Origin: CAJXNP01 sp050305935
Lineage (GTDB): Bacteria; Bacteroidota; Bacteroidia; Cytophagales; Cyclobacteriaceae
Assembly (NCBI GenBank): GCA_050305935.1
Contig: JBNLGG010000023.1
Span: 1-54,857, forward strand
Reading direction: 5' to 3'
DNA length: 54,857 nucleotides
Under the pieces are notes generated by a model. It saw only the letters and a list, made by a program, of their open reading frames with translations, was not told the origin of the DNA and searched no databases. How positions within the stretch are numbered: position 1 is the first letter of the stretch; each line of letters begins with the position of its first letter. A program made the translations under genes and the position numbers. Below are positions 52,350 to 54,857 of this stretch, one piece after another.

Positions 52350-53519
52350 CTAACGCTTAAAACGGTATTGCTTCCTTTTCCTCTTTTCACTTTTCTTTCG
52401 CTGCTTTTTACTGCTTTTCACCGTGTTAAAGGAATTTAGGTTTTTTGAAATACTGAGCTTTTTATTTGTCGGTTCAGGTTTCTTTTTTGAGTCTCTAAAA
52501 AGTGATTTGGTATTAAAATTTGGCTTTTTAGAAAACCTTATGTTTCCATTGATGGATTTATAAGATTTCTTTTGGCTGGTAATAATATCCCTGTTTAGAG
52601 GTCGACTTTCCGTAAATCTTTCGCGATTACTTATTTGTTTGAAATTGTATCTTAAAATGAATGAATTGGCTGTACTCTTTTGGCTGAAGTTGTTGCCGCC
52701 AATATCCTCGAAGTCGTACTCCAGGTAAATATTTTTGTAATTAAACCCCACTATTACTCCGAGAAGTCCATTGTTGCCATAGGAACCACCTAGTGTAAAA
52801 AGGTCTTTGAATGTATAATATGCTCCAATATCGTAACGTCCATTTGCAAGAAGGTCGCCTTCCACAGAAGACAACACCCTATAGCTAATTAGAGGTTCAA
52901 GCCTGTCACGGCCATTAAATACAGGTAGATGAATGCCCATATATGCATTGTAAAATGCATTTACTTCCGTTTGGTTTTCATAGAGTTTTAATAAGGAGTT
53001 GAACTGATTAACCGCTCCTCCAATTGAAAAATATTTGGATTTGTATGCCAAACCAAAAGAAAAATCATAGTTGAAGTTTGAGTTATAATCAAAGAGAAGT
53101 ATGTCCGAAAGATCTACATTATCGTTTAACCGGTCTTCGTTTAACTGCATTCTGTTAAAATTTCCCGAAAGGCCAATGGAGAGTCGATTGAGGCTTGAAA
53201 AATTGATGTGATAAGAACCCCCAATTGATCCATAGATCGAATTCGTTAAGCCATATTTATCAGAATAAAAATTGATGCCTACCCCACCAGAATTATTAAT
53301 TATCGGAAGGTGAGCATGCAGATAAGTTGTATTAAATGAACTTTCCTCCAAAACAGGAACTGATTTATACAGCAGGGTAAAATTTCCACCATTGGCACCA
53401 GCTAAGGCGGGGTTATAAATAAAGGTATTGATTGTTTTTTGTTGAAAAATCGGATAACCCAATTGACAATTTCCCAGGTTGAAGAAAAATAGAAAGAGTA
53501 GGAGTAAAAGGTATTTCAT
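52350..53519 (-). CDS. PorP/SprF-family type IX secretion membrane protein
   Basis: A 389-residue outer-membrane barrel with a signal peptide (cleavage near LGNCQ) and the family start YPIFQQKTINTFIYNPALAG, then strands up to about residue 295. PorP/SprF proteins help type IX cargo with type B C-terminal domains reach the surface, and are often encoded next to their cargo, as here. The last 90 residues are unusual: Ser- and Lys-rich with a strongly basic end (KKQRKKSEKRKRKQYRFKR). The gene starts 5 bp after the cargo gene. Confidence 0.88.
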   Translation of the reverse strand: MKYLLLLLFLFFFNLGNCQLGYPIFQQKTINTFIYNPALAGANGGNFTLLYKSVPVLEESSFNTTYLHAHLPIINNSGGVGINFYSDKYGLTNSIYGSIGGSYHINFSSLNRLSIGLSGNFNRMQLNEDRLNDNVDLSDILLFDYNSNFNYDFSFGLAYKSKYFSIGGAVNQFNSLLKLYENQTEVNAFYNAYMGIHLPVFNGRDRLEPLISYRVLSSVEGDLLANGRYDIGAYYTFKDLFTLGGSYGNNGLLGVIVGFNYKNIYLEYDFEDIGGNNFSQKSTANSFILRYNFKQISNRERFTESRPLNRDIITSQKKSYKSINGNIRFSKKPNFNTKSLFRDSKKKPEPTNKKLSISKNLNSFNTVKSSKKQRKKSEKRKRKQYRFKR

Positions 53520-53524
53520 AGACG

Positions 53525-54631
53525 CTAGTTGATGAAGGTGACTATCTCTCTTGCCAATTCTTTCCCGCTGAGTTTAATGATACAGATATAGTTCCCTTTT
53601 GACAGGGTTTCCAGATTTCCATTGGAAAGGTCATCCACAGAGATTTTTAAGACTTGAATACCAAGTTGATTAATAATGATTATTTCTGCACCCTCAATTT
53701 TATCAATGTTCGTAATTTCCAAAATGTCATTGATGCCATCAGAGTTTTTAGAGATAAAGTTTCGAATTAGTAGCTCGAAGAGCCTCTCCCTCCCGATGGC
53801 AAAATGAGATTGTGATACTAAATTATCCGAATCGACAAAGCCTCCATTTATTACACCACCTAAGCTCTGGAAATTGCTCCCTGATGTGTTGCCTTGAGCG
53901 ACCACAAGTTTTTCGTTATCTCCTTCAAATGGAATAGTTTCATTTAGGAAGGGCAGCGAAACTTTGGCTAATGGAATATTGTCATTGGTAATTTTCCAGT
54001 ATCTGTCATTAGAAATATAGATTAGGGAATCGTTAACAATTCCATTGACTGATTCATTTCTTACTTCGACGCCAATTTCTCCGGTAAATGCTGAAACATC
54101 AAAAAACTTTAGTGGCATATATTCATCGCCGTTTCCGACAGGAAAAATCAACTCATTGTCATTGACGGCACTAAAGAAAGGGCCAACTATGTGGCTATTA
54201 TTATTTCCAGACGGGTTTTGTGCGGTTTGACTGAGATGAATGGAATTTTGTTCGGTGGAAAATACCAACCCATCGTTAAAAACAATCGAATTCGATATTG
54301 AAATGGGGCTATTTAGAACTTTGCTGCCTCCACCATCAATTATGATGTTTTGAAAAGTGCCATTGTTGTGATTGATGTTTTGTTCCGAACTGGAATTAAA
54401 GGTAACTGTACCCGAGGTACTATTGTAATTTCCTGAATTACTCCAGTTTCCATACACAATTATCTCACCATTATTTTCTATTGAATTGACATTGATAAAA
54501 TCATCAACGGTAAGAATCGAGTTATTGGCAATATGAAGGGTAGCGTTATTATAAAATGTGATTTGAGCAAAAGAAAGATTAATACTCATCGAAAATGCCG
54601 CAATAAATAATATGAATAGATACTTTTTCAT
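53525..54631 (-). CDS. Type IX secretion cargo with C-terminal sorting domain
   Basis: From the ATG at 54631 the protein has 368 residues: a signal peptide (MKKYLFILFIAAFSMSINLS, cleaved near FAQ), a beta-rich region with many Asn, Ser and Gly (NNGTFQNIIIDGGGSKVLNS), and a C-terminal domain starting near ISKNSDGINDILEI and ending GKELAREIVTFIN. The DGIND segment resembles the type B (CHU_C-like) domain, while the end resembles type A. A longer frame from 54742 would add 37 residues before the signal peptide and is rejected. The adjacent PorP/SprF gene supports type IX export. The function of the passenger is unknown. Confidence 0.8.
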   Translation of the reverse strand: MKKYLFILFIAAFSMSINLSFAQITFYNNATLHIANNSILTVDDFINVNSIENNGEIIVYGNWSNSGNYNSTSGTVTFNSSSEQNINHNNGTFQNIIIDGGGSKVLNSPISISNSIVFNDGLVFSTEQNSIHLSQTAQNPSGNNNSHIVGPFFSAVNDNELIFPVGNGDEYMPLKFFDVSAFTGEIGVEVRNESVNGIVNDSLIYISNDRYWKITNDNIPLAKVSLPFLNETIPFEGDNEKLVVAQGNTSGSNFQSLGGVINGGFVDSDNLVSQSHFAIGRERLFELLIRNFISKNSDGINDILEITNIDKIEGAEIIIINQLGIQVLKISVDDLSNGNLETLSKGNYICIIKLSGKELAREIVTFIN

Positions 54632-54638
54632 ATAGTCA

Positions 54639-54857
54639 TTAGTTTTTAAAGAGTAGATAGCCTTCAAAAAATGTGGTATTATCAAATCCTCTAATCGAAG
54701 TACTGGCACCTGAGTTTTGGTAATACTGAACATATACAACATCCCCTGCAGTCAATTGTACAGTTACATCCGAATGAAAAACTCCACCTGCGATTCCATT
54801 GATAAATTCAGTTCTTGCCACTGATGAACCATTTACCACTATATCAAAGCGGACCAG
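54639..54857 (-). CDS. C1q-like domain protein, C-terminal part (partial)
   Basis: The frame is open to the right edge and gives 72 residues ending FFEGYLLFKN before a stop at 54639-54641. The pattern of alternating strands, VQLTAGDVVYVQYYQNSGAS and the FFEGYLLF ending is that of a complement C1q/TNF-like jelly-roll domain. The upstream part, which may hold a collagen-like or coiled-coil stalk, lies outside the window. It is 7 bp upstream of the type IX cargo gene on the same strand. Confidence 0.72.
   Translation of the reverse strand: MVRFDIVVNGSSVARTEFINGIAGGVFHSDVTVQLTAGDVVYVQYYQNSGASTSIRGFDNTTFFEGYLLFKN

Noticed and set aside
1..54857. CRISPR arrays, rRNA genes, insertion sequences and prophage genes
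   Set aside because: No regularly spaced repeats, transposase, integrase or ribosomal RNA sequences were recognised on either strand.

Overview
The window looks like chromosomal DNA from an aerobic or facultative member of the Bacteroidota, most likely the Cytophagales. The signs are a fused cbb3 oxidase subunit (CcoN-CcoO), a ResB-CcsA fusion for cytochrome c maturation, a PorP/SprF protein beside a type IX secretion cargo, a GldL-like membrane protein, and several promoters matching the Bacteroidota pattern (TTTG/TTG, about 19 bp, then TAnnTTTG). No phage, insertion sequence, integron or CRISPR array was seen.

Layout. Positions 1-2551 hold the end of an unidentified gene and a pair of glycosyltransferase genes: a polyprenyl-phosphate sugar synthase and an ArnT/PMT-type transferase. 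Positions 2949-11615 are a complete cbb3 cytochrome oxidase locus (ccoI, ccoS, ccoNO, ccoQ-like, ccoP, ccoG, ccoH, TauE/SafE-like). Positions 11771-15922 carry a GldL-like membrane protein and a haem synthesis block (hemX-like, hemA, hemG). Positions 16000-24700 are the most unusual part: a respiratory island with a multihaem lipoprotein on a collagen-like stalk, a cysteine-rich Crp/Fnr regulator, an ethylbenzene-dehydrogenase-type haem protein fused to cytochrome c, a CX4CH cytochrome, a DUF5777 outer-membrane barrel, a Tat-exported Fe-S protein, an NrfD-type quinol-interacting membrane protein, an anchored periplasmic protein and a monohaem cytochrome c. No molybdopterin or other recognisable catalytic subunit is present. 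The ResB-CcsA fusion that attaches haem c follows at once (24874-27990).

The rest is mostly housekeeping: gmm-pyk, a class II amidotransferase, a DUF4143 ATPase, an OmpA-like protein, tRNA-Val, an AsmA-like protein, hldD, queD-lpxB, tig-clpP-clpX, tRNA-Leu, a bifunctional (p)ppGpp enzyme, a STAS protein and purA. The last 5.7 kb hold a secreted WD40-caspase protein and, on the minus strand, a C1q-like protein, a type IX secretion cargo and a PorP/SprF protein.

How it fits together. Oxidase, copper and haem supply, cytochrome c maturation and a second quinol-linked cytochrome chain lie within 25 kb. TGAT-N4-ATCA boxes of the Crp/Fnr type lie upstream of ccoNO, of the multihaem lipoprotein (one mismatch), and between the regulator and the haem-protein operon. 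I infer one oxygen-responsive respiratory regulon. One reading of the island is a quinol-to-surface electron conduit; another is a quinol:cytochrome c reductase feeding the cbb3 oxidase.
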